Positions 54,032-64,000 of a DNA stretch of 64,000 nucleotides are shown here, piece after piece (position 1 is the stretch's first letter; each line of letters opens with the position of its first letter). The position numbers and the translations under genes were made by a program. The DNA is taken from NCBI RefSeq assembly GCF_004793765.1, contig NZ_SRYM01000017.1:1-64000 (forward strand), in the 5' to 3' direction. The notes below the pieces were generated by a model. It saw only the letters and a program-made list of their open reading frames with translations, was not told the DNA's origin and did no database searches. Source of the DNA: Parabacteroides distasonis (GTDB lineage Bacteria; Bacteroidota; Bacteroidia; Bacteroidales; Tannerellaceae).

Positions 54032-54078
54032 AAAAGCTCCTATTCCTCTTTCACTTACATCAAGAAATAGGAGCTTTA
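54032..54078 (+). terminator. Terminator after the orphan ECF sigma gene
   Basis: AAAGCTCCTATT and AATAGGAGCTTT pair over 12 bp around a 20-base loop. The downstream U run is short, so the hairpin rather than the tail makes the case. Confidence 0.65.
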
Positions 54079-54201
54079 ACATAGATACCCTATTCGAAAA
54101 GATCCGACAGGACTACAAACACGCATCCAACAAGGAGACAAATTTTAGTACAGCTGTCTTAGTATCCTTAGATAAGAACACGATTATTAAAAATTATCCC
54201 G

Positions 54202-54209
54202 TACATTTG
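54202..54209 (+). promoter_or_regulatory. -7 element of ribF
   Basis: TACATTTG matches TAnnTTTG and lies 33 bp before the ribF start codon. No clear -33 element was found. Confidence 0.45.
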
Positions 54210-54242
54210 TCTTTCGATTGGAATTGAAACGAATAAGGCGCA

Positions 54243-55163
54243 ATGATTGTTGTAAGAGATTTTGACAGACTGAAAGAAAAGGAACTGGTGGCTACGATCG
54301 GATTTTTCGATGGTGTGCATCTAGGGCACCGTTTCTTAATCGACGAGATGAAAGAGATTGCCAAAGCACGTAACCTGCCATCGGCCGTAATCACCTTCCC
54401 GAAACATCCCCGGACCGTATTGCACACGGATTACCAACCGAAGCTATTAAATTCTTTCGAGGAGAAGTTACAGCAATTAGAGACTACCGGAGTAGATTAT
54501 TGCATCGTATTAGATTTTACGATCGAGCTATCCCGACTCTCAGCCAAGGAGTTCATCACCTCCATTTTAGCGAAAAGCCTGCATGTAAAGACTTTATTGA
54601 TCGGATACGACCATCGTTTCGGGCACGATCGGACGGATGGTTTCGAGCAATATGTCGTTTATGGCACCGAATGTGGCATCGAGGCGCTAAAGGCATCTCC
54701 CTATGACGAAGGAAACACGGCTGTCAGCTCTTCCGAAATCCGGAAATTACTACAAGCCGGGAATGTAGCGGAAGCCGCTTATTTGCTGACTTATCCTTAT
54801 CAATTGCTAGGACATATCGTCAGCGGCTATAAAGTGGGACGCACGCTAGGATTTCCCACGGCGAATATACGGGTAGATGAGCCTTTCAAAGTCATACCCG
54901 GCATTGGCGTATATGCCGTATGGGTGGAAGTGGAAGGCAAACGATATAAGGGAATGCTTTATATCGGCGACCGTCCGACACTCAATAATGGAACGGATAT
55001 ATCTCTCGAAGTCAACATTCTGGATTTCTCCGGAGATATCTACAATGATAGCATTCGTGTTTCATTCGTTCAATATGTACGTGGAGACATCAAATTCGAT
55101 TCCTTAGAAGCATTGAAAGCCCAGCTGGAGAAAGACAGATGCACCGTAAATAATTTATTATAA
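54243..55163 (+). CDS. ribF: Bifunctional riboflavin kinase / FAD synthetase
   Basis: The 306-residue cytoplasmic enzyme phosphorylates riboflavin to FMN and adenylylates FMN to FAD. The N-terminal nucleotidyltransferase half has ATIGFFDGVHLGHRFLI (HxGH-type site), LIGYDHRFGHDRTDG and SSSEIRKLL near 165. The C-terminal kinase half has GHIVSGYKVGRTLGFPTANI and GVYAVWVEVEGKRYKGMLYIG, then LEVNILDFSGDIYND. Length is normal. It starts a run of three same-strand genes; the M20 hydrolase starts 1 bp after its stop, so they are co-transcribed. Confidence 0.94.
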   Translation: MIVVRDFDRLKEKELVATIGFFDGVHLGHRFLIDEMKEIAKARNLPSAVITFPKHPRTVLHTDYQPKLLNSFEEKLQQLETTGVDYCIVLDFTIELSRLSAKEFITSILAKSLHVKTLLIGYDHRFGHDRTDGFEQYVVYGTECGIEALKASPYDEGNTAVSSSEIRKLLQAGNVAEAAYLLTYPYQLLGHIVSGYKVGRTLGFPTANIRVDEPFKVIPGIGVYAVWVEVEGKRYKGMLYIGDRPTLNNGTDISLEVNILDFSGDIYNDSIRVSFVQYVRGDIKFDSLEALKAQLEKDRCTVNNLL

Positions 55164-55164
55164 G

Positions 55165-56223
55165 ATGGAAAGATATTACGAAGCGATCGATTTATTAAAA
55201 GGCATGATCTCCCGTCCGTCTTTCAGCCGGGAGGAGACCGCCGTAGCGGACTTCCTGCAAGCAGAATGGAAAAAGGCCGGACAAAAGGTATTCCGCAAAA
55301 GCAACAACCTGTGGATCATCGCCCCGGATTTTGATTTCGGTAAACCGACTCTTTTACTCAACTCCCATATAGACACCGTCAAGCCCGCTTCCGGTTGGAC
55401 CAAAGACCCGTTCACCCCCGAAGAGACCGATGACGATACTATATACGGACTCGGTAGCAATGACGCAGGCGCAAGCGTAGTCTCCCTCTACGAGGCTTTC
55501 TGCATTTTAAGCCAGAAAGAACAGCCTTACAACCTGATCTTCTTAGCCTCCTGCGAGGAAGAGGTATCCGGGAAAAACGGGATTGAGAGCGCGTTGACCG
55601 AACTCCCTCCTATCACCTTCGCCATCGTTGGGGAGCCTACGGGCATGCAACCCGCCGTTGCCGAGAAAGGGCTTATGGTACTGGATTGTTCCTCCGTCGG
55701 GAAAGCCGGACATGCCGCCCGCAACGAAGGTATCAACGCCATCACCTTAGCCATGAAAGAGATCGAATGGTTCAGCACCTACCAATTCCCGGAAAAAAGT
55801 GATTTCCTCGGACCGGTGAAGATGACTGTCACGATCATTCATGCGGGGACACAGCATAATGTCGTTCCGGATACCTGTGAGTTCACCGTGGACATCCGTA
55901 CCAACGAATTCTATACGAACGAGCGACTGTTTGAATTGATCAAAGAAAAGGTTCATTGTGAGATCAAGGCCCGCAGTTTCCGCCTTAGCTCCACCCGTAC
56001 GGATCTGGCTCATCCTTTCGTGCAACGGGCGATCTTGATGGGCAAAGAGCCTTTCGGCTCTCCTACGCTTAGTGATCAAGCACTCATGCGTTTTCCTTCC
56101 GTCAAGATAGGGCCAGGTAATTCAGCACGCTCCCATTCCGCCGATGAATTTATCCGAGGCATGGAGATACGGGAGGCGATCGATACGTACGTACGGCTAT
56201 TGGACGGATTACAACTTCTATAA
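55165..56223 (+). CDS. argE: M20 family acetylornithine deacetylase-like amidohydrolase
   Basis: The 352-residue Zn-dependent amidohydrolase shows the M20 metal ligands and catalytic residues in order: NSHIDTVKP (His, Asp), GLGSNDAGAS (bridging Asp), ASCEEEVSGKNG (general base Glu, ligand Glu), VGEPTGMQ and ARSHSADEF (His). Residues about 180-285 form the dimerisation lid. Bacteroidetes ArgE homologues of this size deacylate N-acetyl- or N-succinyl-ornithine in arginine synthesis; which acyl group is used cannot be decided. It starts 1 bp after ribF and is followed after 3 bp by a flippase gene, giving a tight three-gene operon with no obvious common pathway. Confidence 0.8.
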   Translation: MERYYEAIDLLKGMISRPSFSREETAVADFLQAEWKKAGQKVFRKSNNLWIIAPDFDFGKPTLLLNSHIDTVKPASGWTKDPFTPEETDDDTIYGLGSNDAGASVVSLYEAFCILSQKEQPYNLIFLASCEEEVSGKNGIESALTELPPITFAIVGEPTGMQPAVAEKGLMVLDCSSVGKAGHAARNEGINAITLAMKEIEWFSTYQFPEKSDFLGPVKMTVTIIHAGTQHNVVPDTCEFTVDIRTNEFYTNERLFELIKEKVHCEIKARSFRLSSTRTDLAHPFVQRAILMGKEPFGSPTLSDQALMRFPSVKIGPGNSARSHSADEFIRGMEIREAIDTYVRLLDGLQLL

Positions 56224-56226
56224 CCT

Positions 56227-57510
56227 ATGTTGAAAAAGATACTGGGAACGATCGGGACACGCTATCTAATAGCCCTCCTTAACCTTGCGCTCATCTTTAT
56301 CAACGCGAAAGTGCTAGGTATAAAGGGCGTAGGAATGGTCGGCTTGATTGTTGCGTCGGTAAATATCGCCGTAATTTTCAACGGGATACTCAGCGGAGGC
56401 ACGATTGTTTATTTCATGAATCGTTATTCTATGCGGACGATCTTTCTTCCCGCTTACCTCTGGACTTTCATAGGTTCTGCCCTCGCCTGTGTATTCATGT
56501 ATTTCACGAGACTTTTACCTACCGCTTATTGGCTGGATATCTATCTGTTGGCGATATTAAACTCGATTGTTGCCGCCAATGCCCGGTTTCTTTTGGGAAA
56601 AGATCATATAAAAGGGTTTAACCTAACTTTTATCTTGCAGGGAGGATTGCTATTCTTCATCCTCCTCTATCTTTATTACGGAGCGAATTTACAAGAAGTA
56701 CAATCCTATGTATGGGGACTATATGCAACCAATGGTATCGCTTTAGCGGCTAGCCTGATCATGCTTGCCCCTTACCTTCTTAAGGAAACACCTCGGCCAG
56801 CGGGGAAACCGCTCTATAAGATCGTAAAGGAAATGTTTGCCTATGGCTTATGGGCTGGTGCGGACGGGTTAGCGGAGACTTGTACCACCCGTTTGAATTA
56901 TTTCCTCATAGAGCGTTTCAGCGGGTTGGGGGGCGTAGGCTTGCTCGATGCCGGAACAAAGATATCCGAAAGCGTATGGCATATCAGCCGTAGCGTAAGT
57001 TTCATAGCATACAGTAATGTAGCCAAGACCACGGATGTGATCGAGCAAAAGCGTATTACCCTGCAACTTTTAAAATTGACCTTCTGCGCTATGACTCTTG
57101 TAATGGGATGCACCTTATGTATTCCGGAATGGGTGTACACAGACTACCTTTTCAGTACCGAGTTCAAAGGCGTACGGAAGGTTATAATAGGTTTATCGGT
57201 AGGTATTGTCACACTGGGATGCAACAGTATTGTCGGTCATTATTTCATAGGTAGCGGAAAAATACGGTATAGTGCCGCAAGCTCTTGTGTAGGATTGGTT
57301 ACCTTATGGATAACCGGGGTTATCTTGATTCCTCTTTACGGTATCATCGGATCGGCTGTCAGCACCAGTATCGCCTTCACGACCATGTTGATTTTCTCTT
57401 TGAGCGTATTTATGCGACAAACCTCTACTGCGTTCCTCGAACTTATCCCCAACCGCAAAGATTGGGAATACCTAATGCTAAAATATAAAGATCGGAGAAA
57501 GGTATCATAA
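56227..57510 (+). CDS. Polysaccharide (Wzx/MATE-like) flippase
   Basis: The 427-residue integral membrane protein has about twelve predicted transmembrane helices, an N-terminus ILGTIGTRYLIALLNLALIF and a mid-protein FSGLGGVGLLDAGTKISESV typical of the polysaccharide biosynthesis export superfamily. Such proteins move lipid-linked oligosaccharides across the inner membrane. It is not inside a capsule or O-antigen cluster: its upstream partners are ribF and the M20 gene. The substrate is unknown. Its 3' end overlaps the end of the convergent DedA-like gene by 6 bp. Confidence 0.8.
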   Translation: MLKKILGTIGTRYLIALLNLALIFINAKVLGIKGVGMVGLIVASVNIAVIFNGILSGGTIVYFMNRYSMRTIFLPAYLWTFIGSALACVFMYFTRLLPTAYWLDIYLLAILNSIVAANARFLLGKDHIKGFNLTFILQGGLLFFILLYLYYGANLQEVQSYVWGLYATNGIALAASLIMLAPYLLKETPRPAGKPLYKIVKEMFAYGLWAGADGLAETCTTRLNYFLIERFSGLGGVGLLDAGTKISESVWHISRSVSFIAYSNVAKTTDVIEQKRITLQLLKLTFCAMTLVMGCTLCIPEWVYTDYLFSTEFKGVRKVIIGLSVGIVTLGCNSIVGHYFIGSGKIRYSAASSCVGLVTLWITGVILIPLYGIIGSAVSTSIAFTTMLIFSLSVFMRQTSTAFLELIPNRKDWEYLMLKYKDRRKVS

Positions 57511-57954
57511 CATAGACTGTACCTTATAGACAAACTCCATCCAAACCCAATAGCGAATCGCTTTTCCCAAGAACATGGAGATTGCCACGACCCATATATT
57601 CGCCCGCAAGAAACCTAGGGCGACAGCGATAAAATCGCCGATACCGGGAAGGAAAACAAAGAAGCCCATCCAAGAACCTTTTCCCTTGATCCAATCCTGC
57701 ACTTTCTGCAGTTTCACCGGGTCGAGTTTCAGGTATTTCTCGATCCACTCTACCTTTCCCAACATTCCCAACCAATAACAGCTCATTCCACCTAAGAAAT
57801 TACCAAGCGTAGCAGCGATCATGCAAGGCCAATAAGCCGAACCCGCCAATAATACACCCGTCAATACGACCTCGCTGCTAAACGGTAAGATCGTAGCCGC
57901 TAAAAAAGAGGCGATAAATACCCCGATATACCCGTAGGCTATAAGAAATTCCAT
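57505..57954 (-). CDS. DedA/YqaA-like (VTT domain) membrane protein
   Basis: The 149-residue membrane protein has four hydrophobic segments and the YqaA-type order: YGYIGVFIASFLAATILPFS, then TLGNFLGGMSCYWLG, KGKGSWMGFFVFLPGIGDFI and a final helix SMFLGKAIRYWVWMEF. DedA/VTT proteins support envelope lipid homeostasis, possibly as lipid scramblases or proton-coupled transporters. The open frame reaches 58008, but the ATG at 57954 fits the family N-terminus; it overlaps the upstream gene's end by 16 bp, suggesting translational coupling. Confidence 0.8.
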   Translation of the reverse strand: MEFLIAYGYIGVFIASFLAATILPFSSEVVLTGVLLAGSAYWPCMIAATLGNFLGGMSCYWLGMLGKVEWIEKYLKLDPVKLQKVQDWIKGKGSWMGFFVFLPGIGDFIAVALGFLRANIWVVAISMFLGKAIRYWVWMEFVYKVQSML

Positions 57955-58955
57955 ATACGTATCATTAATAATGCGATAAACATTGCCACCGAGAAATGGA
58001 ACAACCAAAAGATATATTTCCCTCGGTTCACCGTAAAGAAATGGGCGATCAGGATAGACGCCGGCACACAGGCCATTTCTAGAAACTCCTCGGATGACTG
58101 CTCATAGATAAAGAACAATCCAAACGACCAAATGGCCATGACAATCAGAAAAGAAAGGAACTGACGGGTACGTAAATTATCCTCATACTCATGTGCAACG
58201 ATGTTTAATGAGGCAATGGCCGTTAATCCCGCCACTAAAACGATCTGTATCCAATCTATAATTCCCGTTCCTAGTACCGCGAGGAAACGGATCTTGAATA
58301 AGGAGGCGAAAGGTATGGTAAATGCCGTGAAATCCCGTTCCCAGACACACCATCCGAAAACAAACCAATAAACCGTTAAGATGCCTAACAAGGAAGCGGC
58401 AAATGTCCGGATATTCAATGTCCTAAAATTATACATCCCCAACCAAAACAGCGGAAAGAACCAAAAGATGTGTATCCACAACAGACTTCCGATACAGATA
58501 ATCAAAGATGCGTTATAAGCCTTATCCGTGGCCTCCGGGACATGATAAGAGGTAAATAACTGATAAAGGGCCAATATCAAACAAAACACTCCGACTGATG
58601 TTGATTTCAAGGGAAAGAAATCAGGATTTGTACTTGTCAATAAGGCATAGAAGAGAAAAGGAAGCAATGTCCTCTCACGAATCAGCATCAAGGCATAGTT
58701 TGCCCGATGCACCAGAAACGCACCACCAGCCATCAGCAAAAAACCGATCAAATAGGTAAACAACTTACCCAGAAGAACCCGGCAAAGTACATTCCATAAA
58801 GGAGGAGCCGTCACCTCTCCATACACGGGATAACCTACCGAATCCACATACCCCACGATCCAACAAAAAATACAAGCGCAAAGCATGTATAAATGGGTCA
58901 TAGGTGTCGCTATCGTATATCTACGTCCGTAATATGAAGTTGTTCCTCTTGCCAT
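57939..58955 (-). CDS. Polytopic membrane protein, unknown function
   Basis: The 338-residue protein has roughly nine hydrophobic segments (for example HLYMLCACIFCWIVGYVDSV, FLLMAGGAFLVHRANYALML, SLLGILTVYWFVFGW) with few charged residues. It has no motif that I can tie to a known transporter or enzyme. Homologues occur widely in Bacteroidales, by memory. It is translationally coupled to the DedA-like gene by overlap, so a shared role in the inner membrane is plausible. A TACCTTTG box at 59003-59010 on the minus strand predicts a leader of about 40 nt. Confidence 0.7.
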   Translation of the reverse strand: MARGTTSYYGRRYTIATPMTHLYMLCACIFCWIVGYVDSVGYPVYGEVTAPPLWNVLCRVLLGKLFTYLIGFLLMAGGAFLVHRANYALMLIRERTLLPFLFYALLTSTNPDFFPLKSTSVGVFCLILALYQLFTSYHVPEATDKAYNASLIICIGSLLWIHIFWFFPLFWLGMYNFRTLNIRTFAASLLGILTVYWFVFGWCVWERDFTAFTIPFASLFKIRFLAVLGTGIIDWIQIVLVAGLTAIASLNIVAHEYEDNLRTRQFLSFLIVMAIWSFGLFFIYEQSSEEFLEMACVPASILIAHFFTVNRGKYIFWLFHFSVAMFIALLMIRIWNFL

Positions 58956-59002
58956 ATACCTTATTCTTTCCTATTCGCATCTTAAAGGAATGAAATAAAT
59001 GG

Positions 59003-59010
59003 CAAAGGTA
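59003..59010 (-). promoter_or_regulatory. -7 element of the membrane-protein/DedA-like operon
   Basis: TACCTTTG on the minus strand matches TAnnTTTG exactly, about 48 bp upstream of the start codon at 58955. Confidence 0.45.
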
Positions 59011-59104
59011 TGAAAATATTTCTATTTGTATGAGGATTCTATACGTTACGATATTGACGTTACGATTCTTTTTATATCTACTTCCTTTCTTTTTGATTCT
59101 TATT

Positions 59105-59391
59105 GACCATTAATCATGACAGGAGCTGTTCATGAATCGACCAAACTAGAAGGCGAGAACGGCGATAAAACGCTCTTTTGGATGAAAATATCCTCGTTTT
59201 CATGCACGAAAGGTGGCGAAAGCCTATACATATAGTGCCGTCAGGCAACACCTATACTGCCGTTGGGCATTATAAACAGTCACGAATAGGGTTGTCAGTA
59301 GTCGTGAATGGGCATCGTAACCCGGTTAGAACCCAGTCGTAACCCTATCGGATAGCCCAAAGAAGTCAATGGATATGAATTAGGATGAATT
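59105..59391. repeat. Intergenic repeat, copy B, fused to the GH78 gene
   Basis: Bases 59254-59391 match copy A (14119-14256) at 137 of 138 positions, same orientation. Likeness to A continues less exactly back to about 59105. The right edge, ending GATGAATT, is exactly where coding similarity of the GH78 protein stops. The last 32 codons of the GH78 frame are read from this repeat. Confidence 0.8.
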
Positions 59392-61688
59392 CCATAGGCA
59401 TAGTGATTAAAGCTGTTCATGCCTTGCGGCCCCATACCTTTATCGAGCATGTAGCTATTCCAACGCTCCCAGATCGTTGTCGCCCCATTATCTACCGAAT
59501 ACAGCCAACTCGGATTCTTGCGCTGGAAAAGAAGCTCGTAAGCGATATCGCTCATTCCATTCTCCGTAAGCGTAGGCATCAGGATGGAAGTACCCAAGAA
59601 ACCTGTCTGAAGGCAATTGCCATGCTCGGCGAAGTTATCACGCAGTCGTTTCATCATGTTCTCCTTGGCCGTCCCTTCGACCAGCTTGTTCTTCAAGGCG
59701 AATAGGGCAGGCGTCTGCATGGTATTGAATATCGCCGTCTTAAATTCTCCGTCGGCATTCAGGAATTTATCCAATATATACTGTTTCGCTTGAGCAGCCA
59801 TCGCTTCGTATTTCGCAGCATCCCGTCCTGTCGCACGAGCCATATCGCTCATCATTCCAGCATCTATAAGCCAATAATTTGCACTTAGATAATTCCAATA
59901 ATCATAGGCTTCCGGAAGCGTTCCGGATCCATCCTGCGCCAAATGTCGACCGCTGCAACTCTCAAGCGGCTCGTAACTGAGCCAGTCGGCCCACTGGTAA
60001 TTGCCATTCTCTGCGCTGAGGGCATGATGGTCATACTTGGTCTCGTTGATATGATTGAGATATTTCTCCATCGCTGCCCAGTTCTCATCGATAATCTGAG
60101 TGTCACCAAATTGCTTCCAGACAACCCAAGGCACGATAACTCCCGCATCCGACCAGCCCAAGCGGTTCATATCAGTAGGAGCCGCACCATATTGAGCCAA
60201 TGGAGCGACACCGGGATACGCACCGGTTGGTGATTGTGTGTCACGCATATCACGCATCCATTTATGGAAAAAATCAGCGGTATTGGCAAAAAAGGTACCG
60301 GTCTCAGCAAATACCTGCGTGTCAGCAGTCCATCCCAGCCGTTCATTGCGCTGCGGGCAATCGGTAGGAACCGAGAGGTAGTTAGAACGTTGTCCCCATA
60401 GGGTATTTGAGATCAACTGATTGACCAATTTGTTGCCGGTCGTTATTGATCCTGTCTCCATCTGTTGGGTAATCGAGGAAACTGGAATCGACCGGATCGA
60501 CCGGATACGCACCTCCTGATCGGCCGTGATAGACACGAAGCGATAACCATAGAACGTGCAATGAGGGCGATAGGTCGTATAGTCCTTATTATCAGCAAAG
60601 GTATAGTCGAGCAACATCCCAGTATCCGGAGTGCGCAGATTCAAGCGATGGCAACTACCTTCAGGTCCATCCATTCCTCGGCTCTTCGCACCATTTCCAT
60701 CGTTCAATATCTCAGAAGGACGACAATTTAGTTTGGTACCCGCCTTTGCCATGAACTCGAAAGCAGGAACCGCCGCACAATTCTGGCCAAAGTCTACGAC
60801 AAGTGTCTCACCCGGATGAATCACCATTTCCTCGCTTGCCGCATATTCTTTCGTTATAACAACCTTTCCATAAGCATCTTCACTCTCTCCGGTAACCCCA
60901 TTCCATATATAAGCCTTTCGAGGAGAGAGTGCCAAATCTTCACGAAAATAGACCTCACCTCCATTTGAAGGAAGTATCTCTCCCTCAAATTCCGTATTCT
61001 TTTCCGGTGTGGAAAGCTTATCGAGCGTATCATATCCCGGTAACTCACGGGCATCATATTCCTCACCATCAAAAATAGCGGCATGTTTGACCGGTCCGGC
61101 GATCCCGGCTTTCCAATCGCTCGTATTGGAACCTAAATATGCCTTGTTACCATCCGCATAGGTTAGCTCAAGCACACCACGAAAAGCGACCTTGGTACCC
61201 ACCATTCCTTGCTGGCCGCTGTATGTGATGATCTTATCGGCCCACCAACCTGGTGTCACCTGCACAGCGAAAACATTCTCCGCTCCCGCTTGTTTCGACA
61301 GGGCATTACTTACCTCATACGTAAACGAACGCTTCGTCTTGTAGGGATGCGTAAAACCCGGTTTGAGAATCTCTTCCCCGATCAACTTCCCATTCACGTA
61401 TAATTCGTACACACCCAAGCCCGTGGTCATCCAGCGTGCCGAGGTTATCTCTTTTTCATTCTTTACGACACTCACGAACCAAGCGGCACCATCGGCCGCA
61501 CGCTCATTCGATCCATTGATCTCACCCGTTATGACAGGAGCATTTGCTACAGATATCCATTCGGAATAGTTCCAAGCGGCATCATCCAACGCAGAAACAC
61601 GCTTCCCCGATTCGTTCGTCTGATCGGTCGAACATGCATAGAGAGCCGCACAAACAACCCATAAAAGTAATAGTTTTCGTTTTTTCAT
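59295..61688 (-). pseudogene. GH78 alpha-L-rhamnosidase, C-terminus replaced by a repeat
   Basis: The protein keeps a lipoprotein signal (VVCAALYACSTDQ), N-terminal beta-sandwich domains (ARWMTTGLGVYELYVNGKLI) and most of the (alpha/alpha)6 catalytic barrel. The barrel shows TDCPQRNERLGWTADTQVFA with the expected acid residue, and WERWNSYML. After NSFNHYAYG, where relatives continue with a GDWMYR-type segment and a C-terminal beta-sandwich of about 100 residues, the frame enters repeat B and ends with unrelated residues. The missing sequence is not found downstream. At 797 residues it could still be translated, but loss of the barrel's last helices and C-domain probably inactivates it. The ATG at 61688 is chosen for the signal peptide. 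It lies 25 bp after purD. Confidence 0.8.
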
Positions 61689-61712
61689 ATGTATATTCTC
61701 TGTAATTATCAT

Positions 61713-62984
61713 TTACAAATCAAACCCGATATCCCGACGGAAATACTTCTTATCGAAATCGATTTGCTTAGCTCCGGCGAAAGATTGGGCTAAAGCCTCC
61801 TCCTTATTAGCTCCATACGAGCTAACTGCGATTACACGGCCACCATTCGTCAGGATCTGGCCGTCTACCAGCTTCGTCCCGGCATGGAACACTATATTTT
61901 CAGAGGATACGCCATCCAATCCCGTAATTACCTTATTTTTCTCGTAAGCCTCCGGATAACCGCCGCTTACCAACATAACCGTAACCGCCGTACGAGGGTC
62001 TTGTACCAATGTACGAGCCGCTAAATTACCTTCCGCTACCCCTTCCAGCAAATCAACCAAGTCACTTTGGATACGAAGCATGACAACCTCCGTTTCCGGA
62101 TCCCCCATGCGACAATTGTATTCTATTACCATCGGTTCATCCTTCACATTGATCAGACCCAAGAAGATGAAACCTTTATAATCAATATTTTCCGCTTTCA
62201 ATCCCTCTACGGTAGGACGGATAATACGCTCGTCCACCTTCGCCATAAAGACCTCATCCGCAAAAGGAACCGGAGAAACAGCTCCCATTCCACCTGTGTT
62301 TAAGCCCATATTGCCCTCACCGATACGCTTATAATCTTTCGCTACCGGAAGCACCTTGTAATCGTTGCCATCCGTCAAGACGAATACAGAGCATTCGATA
62401 CCATCTAAGAACTCCTCGATCACGACCGTCTTGCTTGCGTCACCAAACATTCCGCCCAGCATATCTCCTAACTCTTTCTTGGCTTCCTCCAAACTATCGA
62501 TAATCAGTACCCCTTTACCGGCAGCCAATCCATCCGCTTTCAATACATAAGGAGCGGAAAGAGATTCCAAGAACGCATAGCCTTCCTCTAAGTTTTCAGC
62601 GGAAATACTTTTATAACGAGCGGTCGGGATATTATGACGCATCATAAACGCCTTGGCGAAATCCTTGCTACCTTCCAATTGGGCACCTTCCCCACTCGGG
62701 CCGATCACGGGGATGGAGCTTAATGCCTCATCCTTCTTGAAATAATCATAAACACCCTTCACCAATGGATCCTCGGGGCCTACCACGACCATATTCACTT
62801 GGTTAGCCAATGCAAAATCCTTGATAGCGGCAAAATCATCCGCTTTGATATCCACGTTCGTTCCCACCAACGCTGTTCCCGCATTACCGGGAGCGATAAA
62901 TAACTTATCAACTTTCGGGCTTTGAGCGATCTTCCAAGCGATCGCATGCTCACGCCCACCAGAGCCTAATAACAATACATTCAT
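61713..62984 (-). CDS. purD: Phosphoribosylamine-glycine ligase
   Basis: The 423-residue ATP-grasp enzyme makes glycinamide ribonucleotide in purine synthesis. Hallmarks are the start [51 protein letters not shown], the ATP-grasp core [32 protein letters not shown] and the metal-binding [16 protein letters not shown]. The open frame begins at 63002, but the ATG at 62984 gives the conserved N-terminus and a 22-bp gap to the peptidase gene. It appears co-transcribed with the upstream peptidase and the downstream GH78 remnant. Confidence 0.94.
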   Translation of the reverse strand: MNVLLLGSGGREHAIAWKIAQSPKVDKLFIAPGNAGTALVGTNVDIKADDFAAIKDFALANQVNMVVVGPEDPLVKGVYDYFKKDEALSSIPVIGPSGEGAQLEGSKDFAKAFMMRHNIPTARYKSISAENLEEGYAFLESLSAPYVLKADGLAAGKGVLIIDSLEEAKKELGDMLGGMFGDASKTVVIEEFLDGIECSVFVLTDGNDYKVLPVAKDYKRIGEGNMGLNTGGMGAVSPVPFADEVFMAKVDERIIRPTVEGLKAENIDYKGFIFLGLINVKDEPMVIEYNCRMGDPETEVVMLRIQSDLVDLLEGVAEGNLAARTLVQDPRTAVTVMLVSGGYPEAYEKNKVITGLDGVSSENIVFHAGTKLVDGQILTNGGRVIAVSSYGANKEEALAQSFAGAKQIDFDKKYFRRDIGFDL

Positions 62985-63005
62985 ATCTCTTCTAATTTTC
63001 AATTC

Positions 63006-64000
<995 letters not shown>

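Overview
The window comes from a gut Bacteroidales genome, most likely Parabacteroides (inferred, not proven by a marker gene). The evidence is three SusC/SusD nutrient-uptake loci, a PorW/SprE-like type IX secretion lipoprotein, GH92/GH130/GH2/GH78 glycosidases, lipoproteins with Bacteroidetes-type signal peptides, and promoters of the Bacteroidetes form TTTG/TTG - 19 to 22 bp - TAnnTTTG.

Layout. 0-1.6 kb: a tandem palindromic array and a decayed AAA-ATPase/PD-(D/E)XK gene. 1.7-7.8 kb: uridine-kinase-like protein, Na/Pi cotransporter, S41 protease and AI-2E permease. 13.8-7.8 kb (minus strand): an apparent operon aroA - Cys-motif membrane protein - metal ABC permease - PorW-like TPR lipoprotein. 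13.9-14.4 kb: intergenic repeat copy A. 14.4-21.5 kb: esterase, GH92 mannosidase, a gntP remnant behind glycerate kinase, and a GH2 enzyme. 21.6-24.8 kb: small envelope proteins (YtxH-like, OmpA, beta-barrel). 25.2-31.2 kb: SusC/SusD locus 1 with two lipoproteins. 32.1-39.0 kb: SusC/SusD locus 2 with two secreted endonuclease/exonuclease/phosphatase-fold enzymes. 39.5-49.7 kb: SusC/SusD locus 3 with ECF sigma, FecR anti-sigma, STN-type SusC, SusD, a DUF3823-like lipoprotein and two GH130 proteins, one frameshifted. 50-54 kb: repeat copy C, an IS remnant, a periplasmic-sensing histidine kinase and a second ECF sigma. 54.2-59 kb: ribF, M20 deacetylase, flippase, DedA-like and unknown membrane proteins. 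59-64 kb: repeat copy B fused to a truncated GH78 rhamnosidase, then purD and a DPP-IV-like peptidase that runs off the window.

Main discovery. Upstream of each of the three SusC/SusD loci lies a pair of 18-19 bp inverted repeats (31228/31805, 39131/39301, 49728/49883). They bound segments of 595, 188 and 174 bp. All six sites fit AGTCTYnnnnGAACY (one has G at the first base); the four central bases are the same within a pair and differ between pairs. This is what one expects of three promoter- or leader-inverting switches served by one trans-acting site-specific recombinase, with the core sequence limiting exchange to partner sites. No recombinase gene is in the window. In locus 1 a good promoter lies inside the segment and points at susC, so the assembled state would be ON. 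In addition, the susC leaders of loci 2 and 3 share a 15-bp block, which suggests a common (possibly ECF sigma) promoter.

Other themes are decay and repeats. Five genes are broken: an AAA/nuclease, gntP, GH130, GH78 and a transposase. Three intergenic arrays have 21-, 22- or 23-bp palindromic units. A 138-bp direct repeat, 137/138 identical, brackets the 45 kb that holds all the glycan loci.
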